A stretch of DNA of 64,000 nucleotides from Bacillota bacterium. GTDB taxonomy: Bacteria > Bacillota > Clostridia > Oscillospirales > Ruminococcaceae. Made by a program: the position numbers and the translations under genes. The notes under the pieces are model-generated. The model searched no databases. It was not told the origin of the DNA and saw only the letters and a list, made by a program, of their open reading frames with translations. Location of the stretch: assembly GCA_023458875.1 (NCBI GenBank), contig JAEWXO010000097.1, positions 1-64,000 on the forward strand, written 5' to 3'. Shown here piece after piece: positions 54,458 to 63,826 of this stretch (the stretch's first letter is position 1; each line of letters starts with the position of its first letter).

Positions 54458-56044
54458 ATGGGATACTGGTATGACGACGCAATTATTTACCATATTTATC
54501 CTCTCGGATTCTGCGGGGCACCGCAGTTTAACACCGGCAATGAAACAGAGTACCGGTTAAATAAAATTTTTTCATGGATTCCTCATCTTAAAAGCCTTAA
54601 TGTAAACGCCGTTTATTTCGGTCCTATATTTGAATCTACCGAACACGGATATGACACAAAGGATTATATGCAGATTGACAGAAGGCTGGGTGACAACAAA
54701 TCATTCAAAAAAATCTGTCAGGAGCTTCATGCCAACGGAATGAAGATCATACTTGACGGTGTATTCAATCATACAGGAAGGGATTTTTTTGCATTTAAGA
54801 ATATTCAGGAAAACGGAAGTGCCTCACCATACTGCGGCTGGTTCCAGAATCTTAATTTCGGCGGAGAAAGTCCGTATAAGGACAGTTTCTGGTATGAGGG
54901 CTGGAACGGACATTTTAATCTTGTTAAGCTTAATCTTCGTAACAAGCAGGTTGTTGAATATATATTCAATGCGATAAGCTTCTGGATAGATGAATTTGAT
55001 ATTGACGGAATACGGTTTGATACTGCCGACTGCATTGATTTTGACTTTTTCAAGCGTATGAGATGGTTCTGCAAAAATAAAAAACCTGATTTCTGGCTAG
55101 TCGGCGAGCTCATCCACGGGGATTATAAGCGCTGGGCAAATTCTGAAATGCTTGACAGCTGCACAAACTATGAATGCTACAAGGGCCTGTATTCATCACA
55201 CAACGATCAGAATTATTATGAAATTGATTATTCCATAAACAGACAGTCGGGCAACTCCGGAATATACAAGGGAATTAATTTATATAACTTTGCCGATAAC
55301 CATGATGTCACCAGACTTGCCAGTATGCTGAGCAACAAGAAGCTTCTTGAAAATGTATACACTCTTATGTACACTATGCCCGGTATCCCTTCTATTTATT
55401 ACGGAAGCGAATTTGCGACCGAAGGCATAAAGGCAAATAGCTCTGACGCACCATTGCGCCCTTGTCTTGATCTTCAGGAAATGATTCAGACAGGCTCAGA
55501 GCTTTGTGAGCATCTGAAAAAACTAGGAAGGATATACAGACTTTATCCTGAGCTGAGAACAGGACAGTATACGACTGTAATTGTACGTAATAAACAGCTT
55601 GTTTTCAAAAAAGAGCTGAATAATCAAACCGCTTATATTGCACTTAATCTTGACGGAAACGACTATTCTGCATCATTTCCGGTTGAATGTGACATGCTTA
55701 ACGATGTACTTAACGATAACCCTATTAAAATTGCAGACAATTCAGTCAACATAACCATTCCTGCTTTTTCATCGATGATAATGGTAAATGAAACGGCTGT
55801 TGGCACTGAGATACCGGAAACAAAAAGTGAATCTGTTGTAAACGAAAGCGAAATAACATCAGGAAGCATATATCAGCACTATAAGGGCGGCAAATACAGG
55901 GTAATCTGTATAGCCAAGCACTCAGAAACCATGGAGGAGCTTGTTGTATATCAATCTGTTGATGACAGTGAAAAGATACTTGCAAGACCAAAAGCAATAT
56001 TTACTGATACAGTAAACGGAATAAACAGGTTTTCAAAGTTATAG
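54458..56044 (+). CDS. Alpha-amylase family (GH13) protein with C-terminal DUF1653 domain
   Basis: 528 aa, no signal peptide, so intracellular. GH13 conserved regions: DGVFNHTG, GIRFDTADCID (nucleophile Asp), WLVGELIHGD (acid/base Glu) and NFADNHDVTR (transition-state Asp). It likely acts on maltodextrins or glycogen-type glucans. Residues about 468-528 form a DUF1653 domain (YQHYKGGKYRVICIAKHSE, ELVVYQSV, LARPKAIF), usually found in stand-alone small proteins. The fusion is unusual. RBS GGAAAGG. Confidence 0.9.
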   Translation: MGYWYDDAIIYHIYPLGFCGAPQFNTGNETEYRLNKIFSWIPHLKSLNVNAVYFGPIFESTEHGYDTKDYMQIDRRLGDNKSFKKICQELHANGMKIILDGVFNHTGRDFFAFKNIQENGSASPYCGWFQNLNFGGESPYKDSFWYEGWNGHFNLVKLNLRNKQVVEYIFNAISFWIDEFDIDGIRFDTADCIDFDFFKRMRWFCKNKKPDFWLVGELIHGDYKRWANSEMLDSCTNYECYKGLYSSHNDQNYYEIDYSINRQSGNSGIYKGINLYNFADNHDVTRLASMLSNKKLLENVYTLMYTMPGIPSIYYGSEFATEGIKANSSDAPLRPCLDLQEMIQTGSELCEHLKKLGRIYRLYPELRTGQYTTVIVRNKQLVFKKELNNQTAYIALNLDGNDYSASFPVECDMLNDVLNDNPIKIADNSVNITIPAFSSMIMVNETAVGTEIPETKSESVVNESEITSGSIYQHYKGGKYRVICIAKHSETMEELVVYQSVDDSEKILARPKAIFTDTVNGINRFSKL

Positions 56045-56050
56045 CAAAAC

Positions 56051-56095
56051 AATCGGTATCTGAAGAATTTATTTTCTACAGATACCGATTTTAAT
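56051..56095 (+). terminator. Terminator of the GH13 gene
   Basis: Stem AATCGGTATCTG / CAGATACCGATT (12 pairs) followed by TTAATTT, 7 bp after the stop. Confidence 0.85.
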
Positions 56096-56119
56096 TTATT
56101 AAAATACAAATACTTTAAA

Positions 56120-56947
56120 TCAGCACATTATATCCTTAATATTTGCGTTTGAAATAATCATGCCGGCATTATTTTTTATTTGCTTATACTTTCCTATAGG
56201 CAGATGATATCTCATAATCCTTATTGCATCAGCATACTGCGGTGACGGTGCAGCTACCTCGCTGAGATTTGAAGTCAATAAATCCTTTGTTACATTTTTG
56301 TTAAGTACATTCACCGCAACTTCAATCTTTGTACGGGCACCTTCATCCTTTGTAATATCATTTGATCCTATAATCTGAACAACATTTCTTGAAAGAAGCT
56401 CAAGTGCAGATTTTCTGGTTGTCCGGTTAATAATCGCATCACAGCTCAGCTGCATTATTACACCGAGTGATGAAATTTTCTCAATCTGTTCAATAGTATA
56501 AAATTCAAGATATTTTTCAATATGTGCAATAATAGGGCAAAGATTTTTGGAAATAATTATTTTCTGAAGAGTTTCAAGGACCATTTCACTGTATTCCTGG
56601 TATGGCAATGCAAGCATTATGTAATTTGTATTACCGACACAGAGTTTGTCAAGATCACGTATATCAAGAAGAGAAGTCGTAAACAAGACTTCAGCTCCAA
56701 GTATAACCCTCGGTAATGATATCCCCTGAATCTTTTTTTCAAGAAACTTGTATGATTCTTCGCGCTTTGCAAGAAATGATGGAACATTGTCATCCACGGA
56801 ATTAAAATACGGCGTTGCAACAACTGTTTTAATTTTTGCTTTGTGCAAAATTTTTAAAATTTCTACCGATGCATCTGCTTCTGCTTCAACATTTTCAGCA
56901 TCCATCTTAGGAAGGATTCCTGAGTGAAAATCAACGTAGCCATTCAT
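56120..56947 (-). CDS. CpsB/CapC-family (PHP-fold) tyrosine-phosphatase-like protein, degenerate metal site
   Basis: 275 aa resembling CpsB/YwqE phosphatases that control capsule synthesis kinases. The family landmarks are recognisable but altered: DxHxH is DFHSG (H10 lost), ATPHH is ATPYF, the GAEV glutamate stays, IIAHPERY is IIAHIEKY and GSDAH is GSNDI. At least three metal ligands are replaced, so phosphatase activity is doubtful. No Wzz/BY-kinase genes adjoin. It stands alone. Confidence 0.75.
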   Translation of the reverse strand: MNGYVDFHSGILPKMDAENVEAEADASVEILKILHKAKIKTVVATPYFNSVDDNVPSFLAKREESYKFLEKKIQGISLPRVILGAEVLFTTSLLDIRDLDKLCVGNTNYIMLALPYQEYSEMVLETLQKIIISKNLCPIIAHIEKYLEFYTIEQIEKISSLGVIMQLSCDAIINRTTRKSALELLSRNVVQIIGSNDITKDEGARTKIEVAVNVLNKNVTKDLLTSNLSEVAAPSPQYADAIRIMRYHLPIGKYKQIKNNAGMIISNANIKDIMC

Positions 56948-57360
56948 AAAATGCGCACCTCCTTAATTATTTTTAATATCTTATAATCAATCCATATATG
57001 TATCTTATATTTTAATTGATTTTATTAATTTTGTCAAGTATGTTCAATATCATCTATATGGATTTATAGCAATATAATTACATTTTTTTAAATAAAAAGT
57101 AACGATTTTCACGTTTTTTATAGCAATAAAGCATAAAATACATCAAATTATTTTGTAAGAAAAAGAAAAAACACATAAATGATTAATATTCAATATGATT
57201 TTTTATAAAAACCGTATTTTCATTAAAATGATACAAAATGTTTAATTTATCACTATTGTATTTAGAATAATATTCATTTATATCCATATAGTGCATATCG
57301 GTACTTTTTTGAAATACCCTGTGACATATTGTTATGTATATTATATTAACATGATCGCCT
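56948..57360. other. AT-rich intergenic region
   Basis: Very AT-rich stretch between the CpsB-like gene and the LtaS-like gene's terminator. It contains the RBS (GGAGG) for the CpsB-like gene near its left end and presumably its promoter. No ORF, repeat or RNA was recognised. Confidence 0.5.
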
Positions 57361-57391
57361 AAAAAAAGAACAGTTAAACTGTTCTTTTTTT
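57361..57391. terminator. Terminator of the LtaS-like gene
   Basis: Perfect 13-pair stem AAAAAAAGAACAG / CTGTTCTTTTTTT, loop TTAAA. It works on the minus strand. Confidence 0.9.
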
Positions 57392-57420
57392 AATCTGTTT
57401 AAATACACTTCATAGGATTG

Positions 57421-59208
57421 TTAATCTCCAGAAATATTTTCACCGATAATTCTGTCGTATGTCAGGACATCAAGCTCGCTGTCATTAGGCAGTGATGTAT
57501 CATATTGTGTTGAATAAACAGGTAATGTCTGCATCTTTTCGAGCATTGCCTGTATAAATGAATCTTTAGGTGCATTCAGAACGTCAAGAATAACATAAGG
57601 AACATAAAATGCTGAAAACATCCCATCAGGCACTTCTGAAAAGTCCTGACCATAATTGCTCCACATGTAATAATTCTGTTCGAAAACGACATCACATGTA
57701 TCACTGTTTATGCCGAGCTGCTCATATACGCTTCCCTCATCCTTAAATGACGGAAAATGATCTCCAACAACGAACAGCAGTGTCGGTTCGTCGAGTTTTT
57801 TAAGATCAGCTGTAAGCTTAACCAAAGCATCTGATGTAAGCTTTATGTTTGAAAGATAATTATCAAGTTCATTATCATATATGCCTGTATTGTAAGGCTG
57901 ATGATTCTGCATTGTCGTAGTATGAACATAAAGTGGCTTATCAGATTCCTGAATAAGCTTTTCTATCTGATCAAATACAACAGAATCCTTTATATAAGCT
58001 CCGTTATCCTCAACGGGAACCGTAAAGCTGTCATCAAAAATCATCTGGTCAAATCCGAAATATTTGTAAAGACGTGACCTGCTGTAGAAAGAACTCAGGA
58101 ACGGATGAACATATGCTGTGTTGTATCCTAATTCTTTATAGTATCTTACTATAGTGGACTGGTCTCTTTCAGCCAGCATTCTTTGCGGCATATTAGGATC
58201 ATTTAGTGATTTTACCGGAAGTCCGAACAAAAGTTCAAATTCGGTTCTTACAGTATAGCTTGCAAATGTAGGCACTATAAGCTTTCCTGAATACCCCTCT
58301 TTCTTAAGCTTATCAAATCCGTAATAAGCGTCAGTATCGAGATTAAGCTCATCAAACACTCTGAAATCAGCACATGCCTCAGACATGACAACTATTATAT
58401 TAGGGCTTTTAAAATCACTTACTTCTGCCTGAACAGGAATATCAAGATAATCATCAATTACTTCTTCACTGTAATTTTCAGGTGTTTTCAGCTTTTTGGA
58501 AATGTTTTCACTCGCTGTTTCAACAAAAAATGCAAGAAAACTGTTGTTTTCAAATTTTTCATTAAGCAGGAACACATTGTCTGCTGATGTTGTATCCAGA
58601 TCAAAAAATGAATAAACGGAATTTGATACAGTCGGAACAAAAAACAATGAAACAACCGCTCCCATACAGGTAACAGCCGGTGCAATTCTTCTTGTGAGCT
58701 TCATCTTTACCTGAGGGTTAAACCAGAATGCAAGAGCTATATACGCCAGAACGATACATGTATATAATACAAGAACCGGAGTTATCTTTATATATGCAAA
58801 TGAAGTAAGACTCTTTACACTTTTTAATAACTTCATATCTGTAAGTATAAGATGATTTCCGTTTGTGCCGTATTTGAAGAGTTCAGTTATACTTAATGCA
58901 AAATAAACAAGTCCCTGAAGTGCAACGGCCCTCCATATTTTTTTAAATATCATGCATAGTGCTGCAAATATTGCTGATGCAACTGCGATGTTAAATAACA
59001 TTATTGTTGGCTTTTCAACAATAAACATGACCAGTTTGCTTGGATATTTGCCCTGATTCAGTTCCGACATAAGAACAATGAACACAGGAAACAGAAGTGT
59101 CAGAAAAAGGTTTGTCATTTTATATTTTTCTGTATTCTCGTTTCGGGTAATCTTATTTTTCTTACAGAAACTAAATAAACCGCTGAAAATGCTTTTAATT
59201 AATTTCAT
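57421..59208 (-). CDS. Lipoteichoic-acid-synthase-like sulfatase family membrane protein
   Basis: 595 aa. About five N-terminal TM helices (for example LFLTLLFPVFIVLMSEL and ALQGLVYFALSITEL), then an extracytoplasmic sulfatase-type domain with IIVVMSEACADFRVF (Glu metal ligand), PTFASYTVRTEFELLFG (nucleophile Thr candidate) and FVVGDHFPSF (Asp-His). LtaS enzymes polymerise glycerol phosphate from phosphatidylglycerol. Here it could instead modify glycans with phosphoglycerol. The gene is alone. Confidence 0.85.
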   Translation of the reverse strand: MKLIKSIFSGLFSFCKKNKITRNENTEKYKMTNLFLTLLFPVFIVLMSELNQGKYPSKLVMFIVEKPTIMLFNIAVASAIFAALCMIFKKIWRAVALQGLVYFALSITELFKYGTNGNHLILTDMKLLKSVKSLTSFAYIKITPVLVLYTCIVLAYIALAFWFNPQVKMKLTRRIAPAVTCMGAVVSLFFVPTVSNSVYSFFDLDTTSADNVFLLNEKFENNSFLAFFVETASENISKKLKTPENYSEEVIDDYLDIPVQAEVSDFKSPNIIVVMSEACADFRVFDELNLDTDAYYGFDKLKKEGYSGKLIVPTFASYTVRTEFELLFGLPVKSLNDPNMPQRMLAERDQSTIVRYYKELGYNTAYVHPFLSSFYSRSRLYKYFGFDQMIFDDSFTVPVEDNGAYIKDSVVFDQIEKLIQESDKPLYVHTTTMQNHQPYNTGIYDNELDNYLSNIKLTSDALVKLTADLKKLDEPTLLFVVGDHFPSFKDEGSVYEQLGINSDTCDVVFEQNYYMWSNYGQDFSEVPDGMFSAFYVPYVILDVLNAPKDSFIQAMLEKMQTLPVYSTQYDTSLPNDSELDVLTYDRIIGENISGD

Positions 59209-59355
59209 AAATCAACCATCCTTTTGTAAACACATATAACTTTAATCTTTCTACATAATAAGAATATCACAATCAGTCTTAAAATTCAATAGATGACATT
59301 ATTTTTGTCTATTTTTTTTGTTATGCCTAAACATATCAACATATATTTGTGTACT

Positions 59356-60075
59356 CTAAACAATCATTCCTCCGTTTACGCCTATTGTCTGCCCTGTTAT
59401 AAAGCCTGATTTTTCTGAAGCAAGAAATAATATTGTTTCTGCAATATCACGCGGTTCACCGTATCTTCCTATAGGAATCTCATCAACTATTTCTGAAACT
59501 TCATCGCAGGAATAGCATTTATTCATATCAGTCATTATAAATCCGGGTGAAACACAGTTTACGTTTATTCCGCTGGGACCAACTTCTTTTGCAAGTGCTT
59601 TTGTAAATCCTATAACCGCAGCCTTTGAGGCAGAATAATGCACCTCACATGAGGCGCCTGACTGTCCCCACATTGAGGATACATTTATAATCTTTCCGTA
59701 TTTTCTTTTTATCATATGTGGAATAACACATTTTGTACAGTTGAATGTACCAAAGATATTTACATCAAACAGCCTTTTTACACTCTCGGCAGGCAGACTG
59801 TCAAACAATCCTGTAACGGATATTCCGGCATTATTTACAAGAACGTCAATTTTTCCGTATTTTTCTACTATTATGTCAACCATATCTGATGTCTGGGATA
59901 TATCAGATACATCTGCCATTATGGCAACACCGCTGATTCGGGAAGCAAGGCTCTCTGCCTTTTCTTTGTTTCTGAAATAATTTACTATTACGGTATAACC
60001 GTTTTCCGCAAACAGTTCAGCCGTTTTTTCTCCTATTCCTCTTGACGCCCCTGTAATGAGTACTGTTTTATTCAA
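59356..60075 (-). CDS. ymfI: EF-P 5-aminopentanone reductase-like SDR (YmfI family)
   Basis: 239-aa short-chain dehydrogenase: NAD(P)-binding TGASRGIGE, NNAGIS, catalytic Ser in SSMWGQSGASCEVHYSASK (YxxxK intact). The 'SSMWGQ.GASCEVHYSASK' block is characteristic of YmfI-type EF-P reductases rather than FabG. Together with ymfF and ymfH in this window, it suggests EF-P lysine carries 5-aminopentanol. Alternative: 3-oxoacyl-ACP reductase (FabG). Confidence 0.8.
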   Translation of the reverse strand: MNKTVLITGASRGIGEKTAELFAENGYTVIVNYFRNKEKAESLASRISGVAIMADVSDISQTSDMVDIIVEKYGKIDVLVNNAGISVTGLFDSLPAESVKRLFDVNIFGTFNCTKCVIPHMIKRKYGKIINVSSMWGQSGASCEVHYSASKAAVIGFTKALAKEVGPSGINVNCVSPGFIMTDMNKCYSCDEVSEIVDEIPIGRYGEPRDIAETILFLASEKSGFITGQTIGVNGGMIV

Positions 60076-60165
60076 AATATTTATCTCCTCTTTTATTTTT
60101 ATTGAAAAAAATCATATTTTATGCTAAAATTAAATCATGTGAATATCTCAGAAAGGAAAATTACC

Positions 60166-60372
60166 ATGGATGATAAAAAAATCAAGCGAATAAATGAACT
60201 GGCAGCAAAGTCTAAAACACTGGAGGGCCTTACTCCGGATGAAAAAGAAGAACAGCAGCAGCTCCGTAACGAATACCGCTGCAGTATCGTTTCAAATCTG
60301 TCATCACAGCTTGAAAACTGTGTAATTGCTGATGACAAGGGAAACAGAAAAAAAGTTACTAAAAAAAAATAA
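60166..60372 (+). CDS. DUF896 (YnzC) family protein
   Basis: 68 aa, cytoplasmic. Pattern KIKRINELAAKSKTLEGLTPDEKEEQ-like with QQLRNEYRCSI matches the DUF896/YnzC family. In Bacillus, YnzC is SOS-regulated; no LexA box was seen here. The ATG at 60166 follows AGAAAGGA. Lys-rich C-terminus. Confidence 0.88.
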   Translation: MDDKKIKRINELAAKSKTLEGLTPDEKEEQQQLRNEYRCSIVSNLSSQLENCVIADDKGNRKKVTKKK

Positions 60373-60407
60373 ATCTGTAAATTCTTCAAAGCTCTGTGTT
60401 GTTATTT

Positions 60408-60448
60408 TTATCATTTTTCAGTTTGTGTGAAAAATGATAATTTTTTTA
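60408..60448. terminator. Terminator between DUF896 and cdd
   Basis: Stem TTATCATTTTTCA / TGAAAAATGATAA (13 pairs) followed by seven T. Confidence 0.85.
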
Positions 60449-60479
60449 TGATCCAGATGAGGAAAAGCCTTTTTACCGG

Positions 60480-60887
60480 TTATTTTTTCAAATCAGCCTT
60501 AAAGTTTAAAGGCAGAAGCTCAGATAAAGTAAAGACCTTTGCTTTATTGTTTTCAGACAGAACAATCTCAAAACCAGGGCCGCAGAACTCGCTTATAACC
60601 TGAAGACATGCGCCGCATGGAAAACAAGGCTCTGTCATACAGTCACTGTTTTCCGGCGCACCGACTACAGCGATTGCCTTAAAGCCTTTATTTCCTTCGG
60701 AAACTGCCTTAAATAAAGCTGTGCGTTCTGCACAGTTTGTCAGCGAATATGAAATGTTTTCTATATTGCAGCCTGTAAAAATTTCTCCGTTTTCACATAG
60801 GAGAGCTGCGCCGACCATAAACTTTGAATATACACAGTATGAATTTTTCCTTGCTTCTGATGCAATATCAAGTAATTTATTATACAT
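60480..60887 (-). CDS. cdd: Cytidine deaminase
   Basis: About 135 aa; deaminates cytidine and deoxycytidine in pyrimidine salvage. Zinc/catalytic motifs NCAERTALFKAV (Cys and Glu) and PCFPCGACLQVISEF (Cys pair) are intact. ATG at 60887 follows AAAGGAA; the frame extends upstream but without family match. Homotetramer typical of small Cdd. Confidence 0.95.
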   Translation of the reverse strand: MYNKLLDIASEARKNSYCVYSKFMVGAALLCENGEIFTGCNIENISYSLTNCAERTALFKAVSEGNKGFKAIAVVGAPENSDCMTEPCFPCGACLQVISEFCGPGFEIVLSENNKAKVFTLSELLPLNFKADLKK

Positions 60888-61007
60888 ACTTAAATTTCCT
60901 TTCATCACATTGTAATTATTTTATCATATATATATTAATTTTTCAATATAAAAAATATGCAAACTATATAATCTTAATATAATCAAAATAAAATACTTCT
61001 ATTATAA

Positions 61008-61036
61008 TTGCATAAATCAGCTATTTATAGTATAAT
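61008..61036 (+). promoter_or_regulatory. Promoter of asnB
   Basis: TTGCAT (61008-61013), 17-bp spacer, TATAAT (61031-61036). It leaves a leader of about 210 nt. Confidence 0.7.
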
Positions 61037-61049
61037 TAATATTATGTAT

Positions 61050-61218
61050 GCAGAGGAGTCTGACTCATTCTGCTTATTAAACGTTACTATTCAGCTGTTA
61101 CGGTTAAGTTATTAATTTGTGCCGGGAATTCCGCTTCTGCAGAAGCGGGCAGGGCTTTCCGGTCGCCCTGCACCTTCGGCCATATATCTCTGACTTATAC
61201 ATATGACCGGATAGTAAC
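61050..61218 (+). ncRNA. Structured asnB leader
   Basis: A hairpin at 61050-61073 (GCAGA...TCTGC with GAGTC/GACTC inside) is followed by a long-range pair GTTACTAT (61082-61089) / ATAGTAAC (61211-61218) that encloses repeat copy R7. No T-box sequence or known riboswitch consensus was recognised. It may be purely the repeat's insertion context. Confidence 0.35.
61127..61180 (+). repeat. Dispersed palindromic repeat (R7)
   Basis: Perfect 18-bp palindrome CCGCTTCTGCAGAAGCGG (61131-61148) then GCAGGGCTTTCCGGTCGCC and CACCTTCGG. It is in the same orientation as R4 and R6, within the asnB leader. Confidence 0.7.
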
Positions 61219-61251
61219 TATTAAATCTGATAAAACATTGGAGGTTCAGAT

Positions 61252-63123
61252 ATGTGCGGCTATGTAGGGTTTACCAATTCGATTGACAACGCAAATATTA
61301 TAATCAAAAAAATGATGGATAAAATAAAACACCGCGGGCCTGATGCTGAAGGTCAGTATGTTGACGGTGACATTGCACTCGGGCACAGGAGACTGAGTAT
61401 TATAGATATAAATCTTGGCGCACAGCCTTTTTTCAGCGAGGACGGTTCAAAGATTCTTGTGTTTAACGGTGAAATATACAACTATAAATCTATACGAGAA
61501 CAGCTTATCAAAGCAGGCCATGTTTTCAAAACGAACTCTGATACAGAGGTTCTTCTGCAGGGATATGAAGAATACGGCACAAAGCTTCTGAATATGATGC
61601 GTGGAATGTTTTCATTTGTTATATGGGATAAAAACAAAAAGGAGCTGTTCGGAGCAAGGGACTTTTTCGGAATAAAGCCCCTTTATTATGCGAACATGGG
61701 AAATACATTTATGTTCGGTTCAGAAATAAAAAGCTTCCTTGTACATCCTGAATTTGTAAAGGAACTGAACGAAACAGCTCTTGAAAACTATATGACATTT
61801 CAGTATTCGCCTACTTCAGAAACATTTTTCAAAAATGTCTTCAAGCTGCCTCCTGCACATTACTTTATTAAAAATGCCGATGGCTTCAGATGTGAACGCT
61901 TCTGGGAAGTAAAATTCGATGCTGACGATAAGCCGCAGCTTGACGACTGGGTAAATAAAATCTCTGATATAATGCATGATTCCGTTGAAGCGCATAAGGT
62001 AAGCGACGTAGAAGTCGGAAGCTTTCTGTCAAGCGGCGTTGATTCAAGCTATGTTGCCGCCATTGCAAATGTTGACAAAACATTTACCGTAGGCTTCGGA
62101 ACAGATGAAAAATATAACGAAATAGGCTGGGCAAAGGAATTTTCAAAGGCAATAAACAAAGAAAACACCAGTAAGGTAATAACCCCTGACGAATACTGGA
62201 ACAGCCTTTCAAAAATACAATATCACATGGATGAGCCACTTGCAGACCCTTCGGCCATTGCACTTTACTTTGTGTGCAATATAGCCTCCAGCAAACTAAA
62301 GGTTGTACTCTCCGGTGAGGGCGCAGATGAAATATTCGGCGGATACAATGTCTACAGTGAACCAAACAGTACATTTTACGATAAAGTTCCTATGGCTTTA
62401 AGAAAAAGAATAGGTAAAATATGCGGAAAGCTGCCTGCAAAACGAGGACTTAATTTCTTTGTAAGAAAAGGAAAAACTCTTGAGGAAAGATTCATAGGAA
62501 ACGCTTATATGTTTACTCCTTCGGAAAGAAAAACTATCCTGAAGGTGAAGACAGACGCACCTGATCCTGCAAAAATAACTGCTCCGTTTTATGAAAAGGT
62601 CAGAAACGCCGATGACGTTACAAAAATGCAATACCTTGACCTCCACATGTGGATGGCTGGTGATATTCTTCTTAAAGCTGACAAAATGAGTATGGCAAAC
62701 TCGCTTGAGCTCCGTGTTCCTTTCCTAGATAAGGAGGTAATGGGTCTTGCAGCAAAAATTCCTGTAAAATACCGCGTGACAAGAAAAGAAATTACAGACG
62801 GAAAAACAAAGTATGTAACAAAGTATGCAATGAGAAAAGCTGCCAAAAAGGATACCCCTCCGCAGACTGCAAAAACTGCTGCAAAGAAAAAGCTTGGTTT
62901 CCCTGTTCCGATAAGAGTATGGTTGAGAGAAGAAAAATATTATTCTATAGTCAGAAGCAAATTTACATCAGATGCTTCAAATAAATTTTTTAACACTGAT
63001 CTTCTGATAAAGCTTCTTGATGACCATAAAAACTGTTTATGTGATAACAGCCGAAAAATCTGGACTATATTCACTTTTCTTATATGGTATGATGTTTACT
63101 TCAGCAGTTCAAAAGAGGTGTAA
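61252..63123 (+). CDS. asnB: Asparagine synthase (glutamine-hydrolysing)
   Basis: 623 aa. N-terminal Ntn glutaminase with catalytic Cys2 (MCGYVGF) and the RGPDAEGQY region, then the ATP-dependent synthetase domain with the P-loop LSSGVDSSYVAA. It makes asparagine from aspartate and glutamine. GGAGG precedes the ATG. Followed 3 bp later by an HD protein gene and then pyrB, all drawing on aspartate or nucleotides, though that link is loose. Confidence 0.95.
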   Translation: MCGYVGFTNSIDNANIIIKKMMDKIKHRGPDAEGQYVDGDIALGHRRLSIIDINLGAQPFFSEDGSKILVFNGEIYNYKSIREQLIKAGHVFKTNSDTEVLLQGYEEYGTKLLNMMRGMFSFVIWDKNKKELFGARDFFGIKPLYYANMGNTFMFGSEIKSFLVHPEFVKELNETALENYMTFQYSPTSETFFKNVFKLPPAHYFIKNADGFRCERFWEVKFDADDKPQLDDWVNKISDIMHDSVEAHKVSDVEVGSFLSSGVDSSYVAAIANVDKTFTVGFGTDEKYNEIGWAKEFSKAINKENTSKVITPDEYWNSLSKIQYHMDEPLADPSAIALYFVCNIASSKLKVVLSGEGADEIFGGYNVYSEPNSTFYDKVPMALRKRIGKICGKLPAKRGLNFFVRKGKTLEERFIGNAYMFTPSERKTILKVKTDAPDPAKITAPFYEKVRNADDVTKMQYLDLHMWMAGDILLKADKMSMANSLELRVPFLDKEVMGLAAKIPVKYRVTRKEITDGKTKYVTKYAMRKAAKKDTPPQTAKTAAKKKLGFPVPIRVWLREEKYYSIVRSKFTSDASNKFFNTDLLIKLLDDHKNCLCDNSRKIWTIFTFLIWYDVYFSSSKEV

Positions 63124-63126
63124 CTG

Positions 63127-63795
63127 ATGTCCAGTATTGTAACCTATAAATACATTAAACAAAATCCCGATATCATGACATATATAAGGCGTGCTGATCA
63201 GGCGCTCGAGGCTATCGGATATACCGAGCATTCATTCGCACATGTTGAAAGAGTCGCACAGACTGCAAGCATGATTCTCACAGAGCTTGACTTCCCTGAG
63301 AGAGAGGTGGAGCTTGTAAAAATAGCCGGAATAATGCATGACATTGGAAATGTAATAAACCGCATTGACCACGCACAGAGCGGTGCTGTAATGGCTTTCA
63401 GGCTTCTTGACAATCTGAGCATGCCTGCTGAGGAAATATGCTCCATAGTATCCGCAATAGGAAATCATGACGAGTCAACAGCTGTACCGATAGACGCTAT
63501 ATCTGCGGCCCTCATAATAGCAGATAAAACAGATGTCCGCCGTTCCAGAGTGAGGAACAACGATCTTATCACATTTGACATCCATGACCGCGTAAATTAT
63601 GCGGTTGAGGAATCATCACTCCGATTTAATGAAAATAAAACATCCCTGATTCTTGAGCTTAAAATAAACACAAACATATCATCGGTTATGGAGTATTTTG
63701 AAATATTTCTTCACAGAATGCTTTTATGCAAAAAGGCATCTCAGTTTTTCAGATTAAAATTTGAAATGATAGTAAACGGCACGAGTGTCCTTTAA
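63127..63795 (+). CDS. HD-domain phosphohydrolase
   Basis: 222 aa with HD motif: HSFAHVERVAQTASMI, IAGIMHDIGNVI and later IADKTDVRRS. HDIG-type metal phosphohydrolase, probable nucleotide or second-messenger substrate, unknown. It starts 3 bp after asnB. Not paralogous to the HD gene at 53845 beyond the motif. Confidence 0.82.
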   Translation: MSSIVTYKYIKQNPDIMTYIRRADQALEAIGYTEHSFAHVERVAQTASMILTELDFPEREVELVKIAGIMHDIGNVINRIDHAQSGAVMAFRLLDNLSMPAEEICSIVSAIGNHDESTAVPIDAISAALIIADKTDVRRSRVRNNDLITFDIHDRVNYAVEESSLRFNENKTSLILELKINTNISSVMEYFEIFLHRMLLCKKASQFFRLKFEMIVNGTSVL

Positions 63796-63826
63796 ATATT
63801 TTAATTTTACAGAGGAGTAAAATACA

